This document shows positions 9,116 through 19,364 of a DNA stretch of 64,000 nt, piece after piece. The stretch comes from a virus, in IMG/VR virus record IMGVR_UViG_3300032213_001988, positions 62,001 through 126,000 of that record. One strand, 5' to 3'. The notes beneath the pieces are model-generated. The model was not told the origin of the DNA. It searched no databases and saw only the letters and a list, made by a program, of their open reading frames with translations. A program made the position numbers and the translations under genes. Position 1 is the stretch's first letter, and each line of letters opens with the position of its first letter.

Positions 9116-10174
9116 TTACTCTTCCTCCGTAATAGGTCCACCAACAACCCACGCGTTACATGTACGAGATGCCGCACACTTGAAATCTAAAGCTTCGCAG
9201 TACCCAAGCTCTGCCGCGTCAACCGCGTCCCAGGCGTTATCACTTGAGGATCCACCTTGCTCAATACCAGTTGTAATACAGTCAAGCATCTTAGGAGTAC
9301 GAATAAACATTACACAGTTTCCACATGTGCTCTTTCGTGCCTCGTCACCAGAGACTCCCCAGCGTGTTCCTTTATCGTCCCAGAACTCATCGTTTGGCTC
9401 GTTTGGATTTAGTGGGCCGTAGCCTGCGTTCTTAATTGCATATTCACGATTTTCAAGATTAACAACAATGTCCTGTGTTGCGGGAGGGCAGTCACCATCT
9501 GCAGCTGCAGTAATAGGCTCGGACTCTTCGTCCTCGTATTGCGCGGTGTCTTCCGTGGTAAGAGTTTCATCATTACCCTCAGCCATATCGTAGATTTTTA
9601 TAAACTTAGGTGTTACCTCATGAACCTCTAGCCCGTCGATTGACTCGTCGTCTGCAGGTAGCTTAAACCATCCGCGATTTGAGCGGGTGTACATTCCAGC
9701 CTCTGATGAGTAGATTAAGTATTTAACCTCTTGAGACTCGGTGTCAACTGCTGCGTAAAGATTATCCTCTGGAGCAGGCGCGTTGGGAGTAAACGCTAGT
9801 TTTACATCTGCCATGTACATCTCCTCTAGTGCCTCAGCAGGGACGGTAGTCCGAAGGCTTGAAGCCCATCTACCATCTGTGTCTTGAAATGCTCGTACTG
9901 TATAAATCTTACCGTAACTTGAGAAAGTTATGTCGCCTCTCGACTCATTTACACGCACATCTTCAGGCCGAACAAGTGGGTAGTAACGTATGCCGTCAAT
10001 AGTTGAGGCTCCTGCGTGAGGCTTGTCGTCAATCATCTCGACGTGAACTCCGTAGACCGGTTGAAGCATGACCTGTCCATCTTCACCTTTAACTGTCATA
10101 ACCGCAGGACCGGCTAGAAAGCCTTCATCAGTCTTCCACGCTGCCTCATCTGTAAACTTCAATTTATTTATCAC
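9116..10174 (-). CDS. head-module protein with HiPIP-like Cys domain
   Basis: This 352-aa protein starts at a GTG that overlaps the upstream stop (GTGA). The N-terminal part (DEGFLAGPAVMTVKGEDG, GIRYYPLVRPEDVRV) is beta-rich and of unknown function. Residues about 280-345 contain CGNCVMF, DCITTGIEQGG, GYCEALDFKC and SRTCNAWV, a spacing like high-potential iron-sulfur proteins or another metal-binding fold. The gene is translationally coupled within the head module, so it probably joins or modifies the capsid. Metal content is inference. Confidence 0.55.
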   Translation of the reverse strand: MINKLKFTDEAAWKTDEGFLAGPAVMTVKGEDGQVMLQPVYGVHVEMIDDKPHAGASTIDGIRYYPLVRPEDVRVNESRGDITFSSYGKIYTVRAFQDTDGRWASSLRTTVPAEALEEMYMADVKLAFTPNAPAPEDNLYAAVDTESQEVKYLIYSSEAGMYTRSNRGWFKLPADDESIDGLEVHEVTPKFIKIYDMAEGNDETLTTEDTAQYEDEESEPITAAADGDCPPATQDIVVNLENREYAIKNAGYGPLNPNEPNDEFWDDKGTRWGVSGDEARKSTCGNCVMFIRTPKMLDCITTGIEQGGSSSDNAWDAVDAAELGYCEALDFKCAASRTCNAWVVGGPITEEE

Positions 10175-13100
10175 GACTTAGATGCTCCTGTTCCGGTAAT
10201 GATAACCTCCTCGATAGGACGTCCTCCGATGTAGTTAATTCCTCTAGCCTTTAGCCCCTCAATGACGCCCACATGAACTTCCTTTGAGACTACCATCACG
10301 TCAAGATCTTCCCAGGAGAGTCTTTGCTTAAACATAACCTCGTAGGCTCCAACCTGCGCAGCAGATATAACGTCCTTGTTCTTTGAGCGCTTGCCAAAGG
10401 CATCGGTGTAGTTTGCATAGAAGTCTAAACGTTGATACACCTTCTTAGGGTCAAAGTATAGTGTAGGCACCCAGTCGGTAGTTCCGTATCTCTTTCTATC
10501 AGCACTTTTTACCGGGCGAGTAAACACGTAGTCAGCGCCACCAGTTCCAATATCAGCCGCGCTTGACTGACCGTTAACTCCAATTCCTTCTGTCCAGCGT
10601 GTTGTTGTTGAGAGAAGGCCTCCCTGTGGGTTATCAATGAATCCTACTATCCAGTCTGTCATTGCCTTTACTTTTTGCTCGTCACTCATGCTGTATTCAA
10701 GAACGCCAGGATTACGAAGGCCGTGACTCATAGCCTCTGGCTTGCCAGTTGCCTCCCAGATCTTTAACGCGCCTTCCTCAGAAAGGCGATATTCAATTCT
10801 TCCTGATGGGCCTGTCGTTACGATAACGTCGTCTACAGTTAGTCCCCACTTGTCCTTTACCTTTTCAAGACTTTCTGTTCTTGCCGCACCCTTAGGGTTT
10901 GTGTTCGCATCTGTCTTAGCATCAAAGATACTCATCAAGCGATTTTCAATAAGAACCTTTGCGTCTGCTGGTGTTGCAGGACGCACCTGACTTACTCCTG
11001 CTAGAGCTAGTGCGTTAGCAATCTGATCATCGGTGGCACCTGCTGGCGCTTGAATCTGCACCGTGTTGTGAAAGGCGCGAGCCGGAGCTCCACCGTATCC
11101 TTTTGAGAATGTGTCAGACGCGTCTGGATTAGCACGATGAATATAGATAACAATTCCGTCCTTTGTAGTAATCTTATAAGTTCTTCCTGTTGGGCTTTCA
11201 TAGGCTGTCTCAGATGCAGATAGATCTCCTACTCCGTCCTTGCCTACAGTTATTCTTGGAATACGTAGCTTACTGACTTCTATACCTGCGTCTGCTCTTT
11301 CCTGCTCAGTCATGCTTGCAATATCAGCGACTTTTCTCTTACCGGCCCAGTTCGTAAGCTTAAACTTTAGTTGAATGCCATCCACGCCTTCAGCGTTACG
11401 CACGTGCATAACTCGAACATCTAGGTCTTCAATTGAGTCTGCGTCAACAGCTGCAGACGCTCCACGCATTGCAGCTTTTTTGTCACCTGTGTCAAGAGCC
11501 TTTGCTATTGCGTCTGGAAGGGCAGGTACTGTCTCAAAGTTAGATAATGACCAGTCAGCTGGGCTGTCAACAATTACTGGCTCAGCGCCAGCGCCAGTTG
11601 CCTTTGTTGTAGACTTTTTAGTTGTAGGTCCCTTAAAGTTTTCATCGAGTGTATTTGTAGATTTTAGGGTCTTTCCTGAGCGCCACTTTACTACGCCATT
11701 TCCAAAGTCTACGAAGGCGTAGTTGTCCTTATTGACTTTTAGCACGGTACCAATTACGCCGTCCTTGTCTGCAACCTTTACTCCTGCAAAGATCTGATTA
11801 CCAGTAGAATCAGCAATTGCTGTAAACCCATCAGGTACTTCAAGTTCATCAGTTGCGTCTACATCTTCTATAGGTTCTGACTCGGTACCGAAAGGCTCAG
11901 ACTTGTTTTGAGCTATCTTTTCAAGCAGCGCATCATTTTCTTCCTTGGTTGGCTGACGCCACTGAAATACCTCAATGCCGTTTCCGCCAGGCTCAAAGAA
12001 ATCAGGTTTAGAGTCAGGAGTGTAATTTGTCTTTTTCTTTGCATCAATGATGTATACAGTCTCGCCATCAGGGGTTGCAGCAATCATTCCGTCTTTCTCA
12101 TGAACTGCAAGGATCTTTCCACCCTCTGGCATTCCGTATGAGAAAAGCTTAACTAGTTCGTTTGCTGCATCATTAAGAATAGGCTCGGTTGGGAAAGGAG
12201 TACTTGGAGATGGCTTGGTTGCTGCTGGCGTTACTTTTTCTCCAGCTGCAATTTCATCGCTAATATCAACTATGCCAGGAGCGACTATGTCGGTAATTGC
12301 TGAGATGACGTCTGCGTCTTCTGCCTCAGACCAGTCAACAAGACCTTCCTCATCTATAGCATCACGTATCTGATCTGCCTTTTCCTTAGAGATCTTAGTG
12401 CCTTGAGCGTCTAGTAGATCTAGTATCATCTTTGAGTGAGCTTGGATTTTTTTATTATCGGTGTAGATGTCACCGTAGAACTCTTCAGGCACAAAGTCTT
12501 CATCAAGAACTGACTTGTACTCTTTTGCAAAGTCGTCCATCTTGTCAAGTGGTACCTCTACTGTAATTTCATCAACGCCATCAACATCTAACTTAGAATC
12601 AACTACATACGGCAAAACTTCTTCGTATCCAGCAGGTCCGTTACTATTAGGATTAAAAGGACGAGTCCCGTCGTGAACAAACGACACGCGAACTTTCTTA
12701 CCATCTTCAGTTAGTTGCGCAGTTGGTTCAAACTGACCAATGTCATCTTGCGGAGTTTCTGGTGTTGGCGCTTCTGGAGCTTCTGGCTCGGGAGCGTCCG
12801 GAGCCTCAGGGGCTTTTGGGCCTTCGCCACCACCGCCATCGCCATCAATAACTGTTAGATACTTAGTGCTAAACACCTTGGGTTTGCCACCATCTGACAT
12901 CTTAACCCAGACGTAGCCTGAGTTCTTGTCGTAGCGTGAGAGTACTCCTTCAAGAACCTCACCCTTCTTCTCATAGCGAATTTTTGCGCCTGGCTCAATA
13001 GGCGTTCCATTTTTATCCTTATAAGGATTTGTCACAGACTCAGTTGCGACTGGCTCTGGCGCTTCAGCAGGCGCTGTTGGCTCTGGCGCTGCAGGAGTGC

Positions 13101-16100
13101 TCTTATCATTATCTTCTTCAATGTAGTCTTTTAGAACGCGTAGTTGCTCATCAATATCATCTACGTTATTCATTAGACCAATATCATCTTTATCCCAGTC
13201 ATAGGTGTCAAGCATACCGCGTAGCTCTTCAAGAACTCCTGGTAGCTCTTCATCAGAGATCTCGCCGTTACGCCAGTCAACTAACGCAGTGTCGATTTGA
13301 TCTGCAACTGCTTGGAACGCCTTTCGGTATACTGCAAGTTGTTTTTCGTCATCAGCGTACTCTTGTGCCCAACCACCAGCAGTATCAAGTGCGCTGTCAA
13401 TCTCTGCTTTCTTTCCTTCGGGAGTTTGAACTGCCTCTGGGTCTGTGTCCTGCTCTTTGCTAATATCTGCGTTGTCAACTACAATAGATGTGTCCTCACT
13501 AAGGAGGTCGTATCTATCAAGAATAAACTGGCGACGAGCCTTTAGCTTATCCTTTATCTCTTGCGCTGCTTCTGTGTCTGTGACAATTCCATCAACCATT
13601 GAGTCAATGTCATCGTTTGATATGTCAAGAAGCTTGCGGGCTGACTCCTTCTGTTGCTCATCGGTCATTGAACCAAATACAGCAGCAGACTGTGGATTCA
13701 TGCTAGGGTCACGCAGCGTGTCTAGTTCATTGACATCATTGCCAAACAAGGATCCCTTAGGTTTACCCATAGCGCGGAACAAAAGCGCTCCACCTGGGTC
13801 CACACGGACTGGATTACCACTGCCATCGGACATTACGTTATCAAATCCTAAACCTGCAACGTCCCAGTTTCCAAGCCACGCATCAACTGCAAAGCCTTCC
13901 TGCAACTTAGCAAGATACTCTGGGTTGTTTAATTGTTCCTGTAGATCTTGTTTTGATCCAATAATGTCTGGAGAGAACGTCATCTTAACTCCGTCATCTC
14001 CACTGCCAATTCCAATGTCCGCTGCATCAACTTTTAGAAGTTTATAGAACGCGGCAGCAAGAACTTCGTTCTGTGCGTGCAACTCTGACTTAGGCTTCTT
14101 TACATAGAAGCGATTTCCTTCAGCGTCTTCGTAGAAGCCACCTTCATTAGAACCAAGCTGTGGGCCAACCTTCTTCCAGCCTTCCATGTCGTACTCTGTT
14201 GAAAGTTCTTCAACTATGGAGTTAACTGGGTTGTCTACACTTTGTTCTACAGGCTCGGCTTCTTCATCAGACGCCTGTGCCTCTGGGTCTGCGTTTGCAA
14301 TATCATCAAGCAACGCATTTGTGTCAACACCTTGAATCTGCAAAGCATCACGAATAAGTTCTACGGCAACAGTGACTTCTTTCTCGTCTTCCCACTCAAG
14401 AACAACCTCGCCTGAACCATCTTCAATTGCTTGTCTAAATGATTCAGCGAGAACGTCACGGTCGTAGCTGCGTGCAACAGCATCGGGCTTGTCTTCAAAA
14501 TCGTCAGGGAAATCCTGTTCTGCTCTTGATTCGTATCGAGCAGGGTCAATCTTGTGGTAGCCTTCTGGCATCTCTGGAGATGCGTTATCCTTTATCAAAA
14601 GTTCATTGTATGAAGTGTCAAGTCCTTCGAGTACGGCATCGCGCTTTGACAGCATTTCAATTTCAACCTTAAAGACTTTTCTACCACTTGAGGTAGTTGT
14701 CTCTTTAACTTCTACTATCTTAAAGTTTCCTAGCATTCTGTGCTCTTGCTCGTTAAAGGTAGATATCGTTGTTAGGTCAACTGATCTTCCTTTGTTAGGC
14801 TTTACTGTGAAGACGATTGATGTCTTATCAGTCGAATTAGAAAGCGCGCCTGCAAAGATCGAGGCGTTAATATCACTCGTTGAGAACGAACGCGCATCAA
14901 ATGCTAAAACGTCACCATTCTTAATTTTTTCTATAAGAGGGCTGTCGTTTGGCACCTGTAGGCCTCGGTGCAATGACACCTGGTTGTATCGAGAGGACTC
15001 AGTCATAAGTCTAAAGAAAGCGCCTGCAAATGATGTGTCGCTGTCAATAGATTCTCTTCCATCGATTAAAGCCTGCTTTGACTTAATAAGATCATTTATG
15101 CTTCCATTTTTGTCAAAGAACTCTTTTACCTCTGACCACTCAGCAGAGCCGTTGTACTTTTTAATTGCAGCGTAGACGCCGTTGGCTAGTCTAGTCCTTT
15201 CAACGCCATCACTAATTCCCTCATCAAGAGCAGTGATAGTTGCCCACAGAGCTTGGAATGCTTGCTTCTCTTCAGGAGTAGCGTCTGGGTTGAGCGCACC
15301 TCCGATATAGTCATCTAGTAATTTTTCAAGATCCTCTGAGATAGCAGAGTCGTTGTCATTTACAGGATTTCCCTTTGCTTTTCTAATTACATCTGCAAGT
15401 TCTACAATCTTAGGGTTTGGCTCGCCGTTTCTGTTGAGCTCCATTAGCTGTGATACAAGTGCAGATCCTGAGTCTGCAAGCGCAACATCAACGTTTGCTC
15501 TTGCGATAGCCTCTGCGTCCTCTGGGTCAATCGCGTCAAGCAATGGCGTTTCAGCTTGAACGTTCTCCTCCTTGCGAAGAGACTTAAGAAGGTCTTGGTT
15601 CTTGCTCTCGCCTAAGCCCGCGTCGTAGAGTTGCGCGAGTAAAAGGTCAGCGTCGTATCCTTGCTTCTTAAGCGCAAGATAGATTGCCTCTACTGGAACC
15701 CACTCTTCACCGTTATTAAAATCAAGAGCGCCAACACCTAGACCAACAGGTTTAGCTACTGGCTTCTTTTTCTTAGGGCCAGGCTTTCCTGGTTTCTTTT
15801 CAATAGGATCACCGTTGTCATCAACTTCTTCGTCGTCGCCATCATCCTCAAGGAGATCTAGCGCGTAATCTTTCTTACCAACGATACCTTGGATAAAACC
15901 GTCAACAAGCGCATCGGTTCCAAACTTGTTTGCAATAACTTCTGGATCATCTGAGAAGTCAGGACTCATCTCATCGTCAACGCGACCTTCAGGCTCAAAT
16001 GCCTCAGGAGCTTTTAACTTCCACGCACCTTCAGGAGGCGTAAGCTTTGAGATAACAGATGTTTCAGGTTCAGCAGCTGGAGCTGAGGGAGCTTCAGGGA

Positions 16101-17796
16101 GTTTTGCGATAACTTCGTCGTCTCCTGGACGAGGAAAGGCGATAGTTTCTTTCCACCAAGGATTTGCTGGGTCATGCAGTAAACTTTCGTGGTCACCAAC
16201 CCAGTTAACAACATCTGGGATCTTTGCTTCAGCTTCTTCCCAGGTGTCATAGCCTAGAGCGTTTCCATCCTTGTTAAACCAAGAAGCGCGATGACCAAAA
16301 TTGATCTGTCCTTTGCTGTTAACCTCAGCAATTATTTGAACTTGATTTTTTCCGTCTGCACTTGGAACAAGCTTTTGGAATGATCTAATCTCAGGAGCTC
16401 CGTCAACTGAATACTTGCTGATTGCAAGTTCCCAGCCGGCAGGAATGTCGCGGCCTTCAATGTCCTTGCCTTGTTCAAGCATAGCTTCAAACTTGTCAAC
16501 TTCCTCGTTGTGCTTTAATCTTTTTTCTTTAAAGAAAGCGTCATCGGCTGCTTTTTTGTCTTCCTGCACCTTAAGGATTTCTTTTGAGGATTCTGGCATC
16601 TTGTCATAAGGATCAACCTCAGAACCTGGAAGAACATCTGCATTTTGTGGCGCAGACATGATGCGCTTAAACTTGTCGTAGTCTTTTTCATCTGCGTTAG
16701 CAAGATCCTGTACCTGTGCCCAGTCATCAACTTGCTCGCCAACCTGTGCGCCCTTGTCACCGTTCTTGTCCTTGCGGAACAGTGTAAGCTTTCCATCAGA
16801 CTCTTCTACAATGTAGTCGTCGTCAGAACCAAATGAACCATCTTCATTTTTCTTCCAGCCGAAAGGTGCGTCCATACGCATCTTAATCATGTCTTCCTTA
16901 GAGAAGATCTGCGCTCTCTTATCAAAGATAGACGAAAGCTTTCCTGTAAGTTTTCCAGCAACACTGTCTGGCAGAAGTGCCTTATACTCCTGAGCGTTAC
17001 TTGACTCTACTGGGTAAATACCGTCTGGTAGATTTGCGTCACCCTTAACTTGAACGAGTCCACGCTTACCATCAACACCAATAAACTTTCCATTGATAGG
17101 AACGTTGTTCCCACCGATGTTAATCTTGAAGCCGATACCACGACCCATTTCAATCCAGCGACCTAAACGGTCACGCCATTGTAGATTTGCACGTGCGCTA
17201 CGAGCAGCAGATGAATTGCCGGAGCCAAAGCTAAATGCAGCAGTAAGAGCTGATAGATAGATCTCGCGAGGAACTCCTCCTGCGACAAGAACTTGTAGAG
17301 ATGCAATTGCATGTGAGTACTCTGTTGAACTTCTGTCATAGAAGTATGCTGCTGCGACAATCTCTCTTGCTTCATCGTCAACACGTGGGTCTGCTGCGAT
17401 CCAACGAGAACGAGCGTGACGCAACGCTGAGGCAGTCATCGAGTTAGCGCGAGATGCTAAAGGGTGTCCTACTGGAAGTAGATCTCTATATGATACCTGT
17501 GAGTCAGTAGATATCTCTCCGGTGCATGCAAGACTAATAAAGGATGAAACTTCCTTATAGGCAACAAACTGACGAGTCTTTGTCTCTAGGCTTGCTGTCT
17601 TTGCCAGCGAGCGCTCTGCAACTAAAAAGACAGCCTGTTGAGAAACGCGACGCTCTGCAGGTACCTTTGCGTTTTCAGCTGCTGCAAGGTTGCGTAGCGA
17701 CTGGCGAAATGACGTCTTGCTTCCACGAACGTTTGCCTTAGGAACAACCTTAGCCTTTTCTCTGTGTGAGATAAGTTCGTTAATTAGCTCGTACAT
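10171..17796 (-). CDS. giant polyvalent protein: ADP-ribosyltransferase-like and kinase-like
   Basis: This 2541-aa protein has a GDRDRLGRW-type linker motif (RDRLGRWIEM) near residue 210. Residues about 900-1050 match the ART exoenzyme layout: LHRGLQ (Arg), SFSTSD (STS) and FNEQEHRM (ExE), the R-S-E signature of arginine-specific toxins. Residues about 1205-1460 look like a HipA/phosphatidylinositol-kinase-like domain: YVKKPKSELHAQNE (ATP Lys), DAWLGNWDVAGLGFDN (catalytic loop D and N) and VRVDPGGALLF (metal-binding D). SH3/KOW-like modules lie near 1610 and 2015, and a conserved C-terminal domain near 2400-2541. Acidic, Pro-rich linkers separate them. Position beside protease and portal suggests a virion-packaged protein injected to modify host targets, as in known MuF/polyvalent proteins; that role is inference. 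Confidence 0.7.
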   Translation of the reverse strand: MYELINELISHREKAKVVPKANVRGSKTSFRQSLRNLAAAENAKVPAERRVSQQAVFLVAERSLAKTASLETKTRQFVAYKEVSSFISLACTGEISTDSQVSYRDLLPVGHPLASRANSMTASALRHARSRWIAADPRVDDEAREIVAAAYFYDRSSTEYSHAIASLQVLVAGGVPREIYLSALTAAFSFGSGNSSAARSARANLQWRDRLGRWIEMGRGIGFKINIGGNNVPINGKFIGVDGKRGLVQVKGDANLPDGIYPVESSNAQEYKALLPDSVAGKLTGKLSSIFDKRAQIFSKEDMIKMRMDAPFGWKKNEDGSFGSDDDYIVEESDGKLTLFRKDKNGDKGAQVGEQVDDWAQVQDLANADEKDYDKFKRIMSAPQNADVLPGSEVDPYDKMPESSKEILKVQEDKKAADDAFFKEKRLKHNEEVDKFEAMLEQGKDIEGRDIPAGWELAISKYSVDGAPEIRSFQKLVPSADGKNQVQIIAEVNSKGQINFGHRASWFNKDGNALGYDTWEEAEAKIPDVVNWVGDHESLLHDPANPWWKETIAFPRPGDDEVIAKLPEAPSAPAAEPETSVISKLTPPEGAWKLKAPEAFEPEGRVDDEMSPDFSDDPEVIANKFGTDALVDGFIQGIVGKKDYALDLLEDDGDDEEVDDNGDPIEKKPGKPGPKKKKPVAKPVGLGVGALDFNNGEEWVPVEAIYLALKKQGYDADLLLAQLYDAGLGESKNQDLLKSLRKEENVQAETPLLDAIDPEDAEAIARANVDVALADSGSALVSQLMELNRNGEPNPKIVELADVIRKAKGNPVNDNDSAISEDLEKLLDDYIGGALNPDATPEEKQAFQALWATITALDEGISDGVERTRLANGVYAAIKKYNGSAEWSEVKEFFDKNGSINDLIKSKQALIDGRESIDSDTSFAGAFFRLMTESSRYNQVSLHRGLQVPNDSPLIEKIKNGDVLAFDARSFSTSDINASIFAGALSNSTDKTSIVFTVKPNKGRSVDLTTISTFNEQEHRMLGNFKIVEVKETTTSSGRKVFKVEIEMLSKRDAVLEGLDTSYNELLIKDNASPEMPEGYHKIDPARYESRAEQDFPDDFEDKPDAVARSYDRDVLAESFRQAIEDGSGEVVLEWEDEKEVTVAVELIRDALQIQGVDTNALLDDIANADPEAQASDEEAEPVEQSVDNPVNSIVEELSTEYDMEGWKKVGPQLGSNEGGFYEDAEGNRFYVKKPKSELHAQNEVLAAAFYKLLKVDAADIGIGSGDDGVKMTFSPDIIGSKQDLQEQLNNPEYLAKLQEGFAVDAWLGNWDVAGLGFDNVMSDGSGNPVRVDPGGALLFRAMGKPKGSLFGNDVNELDTLRDPSMNPQSAAVFGSMTDEQQKESARKLLDISNDDIDSMVDGIVTDTEAAQEIKDKLKARRQFILDRYDLLSEDTSIVVDNADISKEQDTDPEAVQTPEGKKAEIDSALDTAGGWAQEYADDEKQLAVYRKAFQAVADQIDTALVDWRNGEISDEELPGVLEELRGMLDTYDWDKDDIGLMNNVDDIDEQLRVLKDYIEEDNDKSTPAAPEPTAPAEAPEPVATESVTNPYKDKNGTPIEPGAKIRYEKKGEVLEGVLSRYDKNSGYVWVKMSDGGKPKVFSTKYLTVIDGDGGGGEGPKAPEAPDAPEPEAPEAPTPETPQDDIGQFEPTAQLTEDGKKVRVSFVHDGTRPFNPNSNGPAGYEEVLPYVVDSKLDVDGVDEITVEVPLDKMDDFAKEYKSVLDEDFVPEEFYGDIYTDNKKIQAHSKMILDLLDAQGTKISKEKADQIRDAIDEEGLVDWSEAEDADVISAITDIVAPGIVDISDEIAAGEKVTPAATKPSPSTPFPTEPILNDAANELVKLFSYGMPEGGKILAVHEKDGMIAATPDGETVYIIDAKKKTNYTPDSKPDFFEPGGNGIEVFQWRQPTKEENDALLEKIAQNKSEPFGTESEPIEDVDATDELEVPDGFTAIADSTGNQIFAGVKVADKDGVIGTVLKVNKDNYAFVDFGNGVVKWRSGKTLKSTNTLDENFKGPTTKKSTTKATGAGAEPVIVDSPADWSLSNFETVPALPDAIAKALDTGDKKAAMRGASAAVDADSIEDLDVRVMHVRNAEGVDGIQLKFKLTNWAGKRKVADIASMTEQERADAGIEVSKLRIPRITVGKDGVGDLSASETAYESPTGRTYKITTKDGIVIYIHRANPDASDTFSKGYGGAPARAFHNTVQIQAPAGATDDQIANALALAGVSQVRPATPADAKVLIENRLMSIFDAKTDANTNPKGAARTESLEKVKDKWGLTVDDVIVTTGPSGRIEYRLSEEGALKIWEATGKPEAMSHGLRNPGVLEYSMSDEQKVKAMTDWIVGFIDNPQGGLLSTTTRWTEGIGVNGQSSAADIGTGGADYVFTRPVKSADRKRYGTTDWVPTLYFDPKKVYQRLDFYANYTDAFGKRSKNKDVISAAQVGAYEVMFKQRLSWEDLDVMVVSKEVHVGVIEGLKARGINYIGGRPIEEVIITGTGASKS

Positions 17797-18888
17797 TTAC
17801 TCGGTCTCCTTAACTGGCAAAAGGTCTGCGTCTTTTGACCCATAGAGAGCAGACGCAAGAACTGCTGCTCGATCAAATGGAGACTCGTTGTCACGTATGG
17901 CACGTAGCCAGGTTGCGCGTAGCGCTGGAACAATTTCATAACCTTGACCAGATAGCTCAGCCATCGCAAGTATGGCGTGCTCTGGTGAGTGATAATCTTC
18001 TTCATTCTGTAGTTCAACGTATAGCTCTTGGCTAGCATAGAGTGATGCAATGATTGAGGCATCACCTTTACTTGAGCGTGGATGCTTTGCTGGCAAAAGA
18101 TCATTGTCCTGCTTGTAGTTTGGATTTGCAGGACGCCCACTCTTTAATAAACGTAGGAACGCATTAACGCGAGCAAACGCCCAGCCGTCTCTTGTCATCC
18201 CTGGTCTGTGCGAGCTTGAGAACGCACCGGCGCCGCGACGATACACAGCCTTTAACATTCCAAGAGTTGCCTTACGACCTTCAGGCGCTTTCTCGTTGTG
18301 CTTCTTTACCTTCTCACGAAGAGTTGCCTCTGTTCGAGCGCTAAATACAATTTTCTTTCCACCCTTAGCAGATCCCTTAGGATTTTTCTTTGAGCCGTAG
18401 ATGCGATCTTTCTTTGGAGCAGGGCGAGATCCGGCAGCGGTAATCTGACTGTCTTCAACTTGAACAACACCATCAGGGATAACTGCAAAACGGCACTTGC
18501 CATCATCTTCAATTGGCTGTGCAATAATCTTACAAACGCCAGGGCCTTCATACAAAACGCAGTTGATGCACTTAACACCAATTTCCTTGTATTCGTTTTC
18601 TGCGGCAGGCGTGTACCCTGCCCAGATTCCTGTGCGGTCCTCGTTAAACTTTCCGTGCTTTTCAGCAATTTCTAAGAGTGCCTGAGCAAGGTCTTGCTCT
18701 TCAGCAACAATAATCCCTGCAGCTGTAAGCGAGTCTGCAAAATCCTTTGGCACACAGTTGGGAACCATGTTCCCGTTCTTGCCCTTCTTCATACCGACTT
18801 GCTTATACCCGTCCCAGCAAGGACTCTTACCGGCAGCAGTAATAGCTGCTTCTTCTTCGTCTAAGAGAGTAACCCAGTCTTGTGCCAT
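17797..18888 (-). CDS. head-module protein, DUF5824-like, with Cys cluster
   Basis: I chose the ATG at 18888 (MAQDWVTLL), two bases after the ferritin stop, over the upstream in-frame ATG that would overlap the ferritin gene. The 363-aa product has a Cys motif (VKCINCVLYEG, VCKIIAQ, CRFAVIP) near residue 105 and a basic segment AVYRRGAGAFSSSHRPGMTR near 225-245, typical of phage DUF5824-like proteins. The last third is helical (HSPEHAILAMAELSGQGYEI). It is read with the giant polyvalent gene and is probably structural or packaged. Exact role unknown. Confidence 0.6.
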   Translation of the reverse strand: MAQDWVTLLDEEEAAITAAGKSPCWDGYKQVGMKKGKNGNMVPNCVPKDFADSLTAAGIIVAEEQDLAQALLEIAEKHGKFNEDRTGIWAGYTPAAENEYKEIGVKCINCVLYEGPGVCKIIAQPIEDDGKCRFAVIPDGVVQVEDSQITAAGSRPAPKKDRIYGSKKNPKGSAKGGKKIVFSARTEATLREKVKKHNEKAPEGRKATLGMLKAVYRRGAGAFSSSHRPGMTRDGWAFARVNAFLRLLKSGRPANPNYKQDNDLLPAKHPRSSKGDASIIASLYASQELYVELQNEEDYHSPEHAILAMAELSGQGYEIVPALRATWLRAIRDNESPFDRAAVLASALYGSKDADLLPVKETE

Positions 18889-18890
18889 GT

Positions 18891-19364
18891 TTAGAAACCG
18901 TAGTCTGATTTTTCTTCTGGTGTAAGGAATGCGTTTAACTGCCAACGCCACTTCTTGTGCATGTCAATACGACCACCGATGAAGTCAATAAGCCCTTGCT
19001 CGTTACTAGCATCTGCAATATCAAAGGTCATGTTAAGAGACGCCAGCAAGATGTCATTTGCATCGTAAAGGTCCTTACACATTGCCATAGCGTTTTGTCC
19101 AACCTGCGCATCTTGAATATCTGCCGAACGAGCAAACTCAACAAGACGGTAAGGAGACGGAGAACCTAGCTTGAGAATCTCTTCTGCTGTAGGGTCAATA
19201 GCGCTATAGATGTCTTCATAGATCTCGGCAAAGAAGTCATGAAACTGAGCAAAGTCACTACCAACAACATTCCAGTGATGTCCTTGAGCCTTAAAGTACA
19301 TAACAACTTCGTTACCTAGCAGCTTCTTCAGCGCTTCAACGAGTTGTGGATTTTCTATGGCCAT
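18891..19364 (-). CDS. Dps-like ferritin-fold protein
   Basis: This 157-aa protein is about the length of Dps. It shows the Dps signature GHHWNVVGSDFAQFHDFF followed by EIYEDIYSAID, and later DLYDANDILLASLNM. Known function of the family: dodecameric ferritin that binds or oxidises iron and protects DNA. The gene is tightly packed between portal and a head protein, all sharing one transcript, so the product may enter the virion or shield packaged DNA. The metal-site residues H and D/E appear kept, but oligomerisation cannot be read from sequence. Confidence 0.8.
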   Translation of the reverse strand: MAIENPQLVEALKKLLGNEVVMYFKAQGHHWNVVGSDFAQFHDFFAEIYEDIYSAIDPTAEEILKLGSPSPYRLVEFARSADIQDAQVGQNAMAMCKDLYDANDILLASLNMTFDIADASNEQGLIDFIGGRIDMHKKWRWQLNAFLTPEEKSDYGF

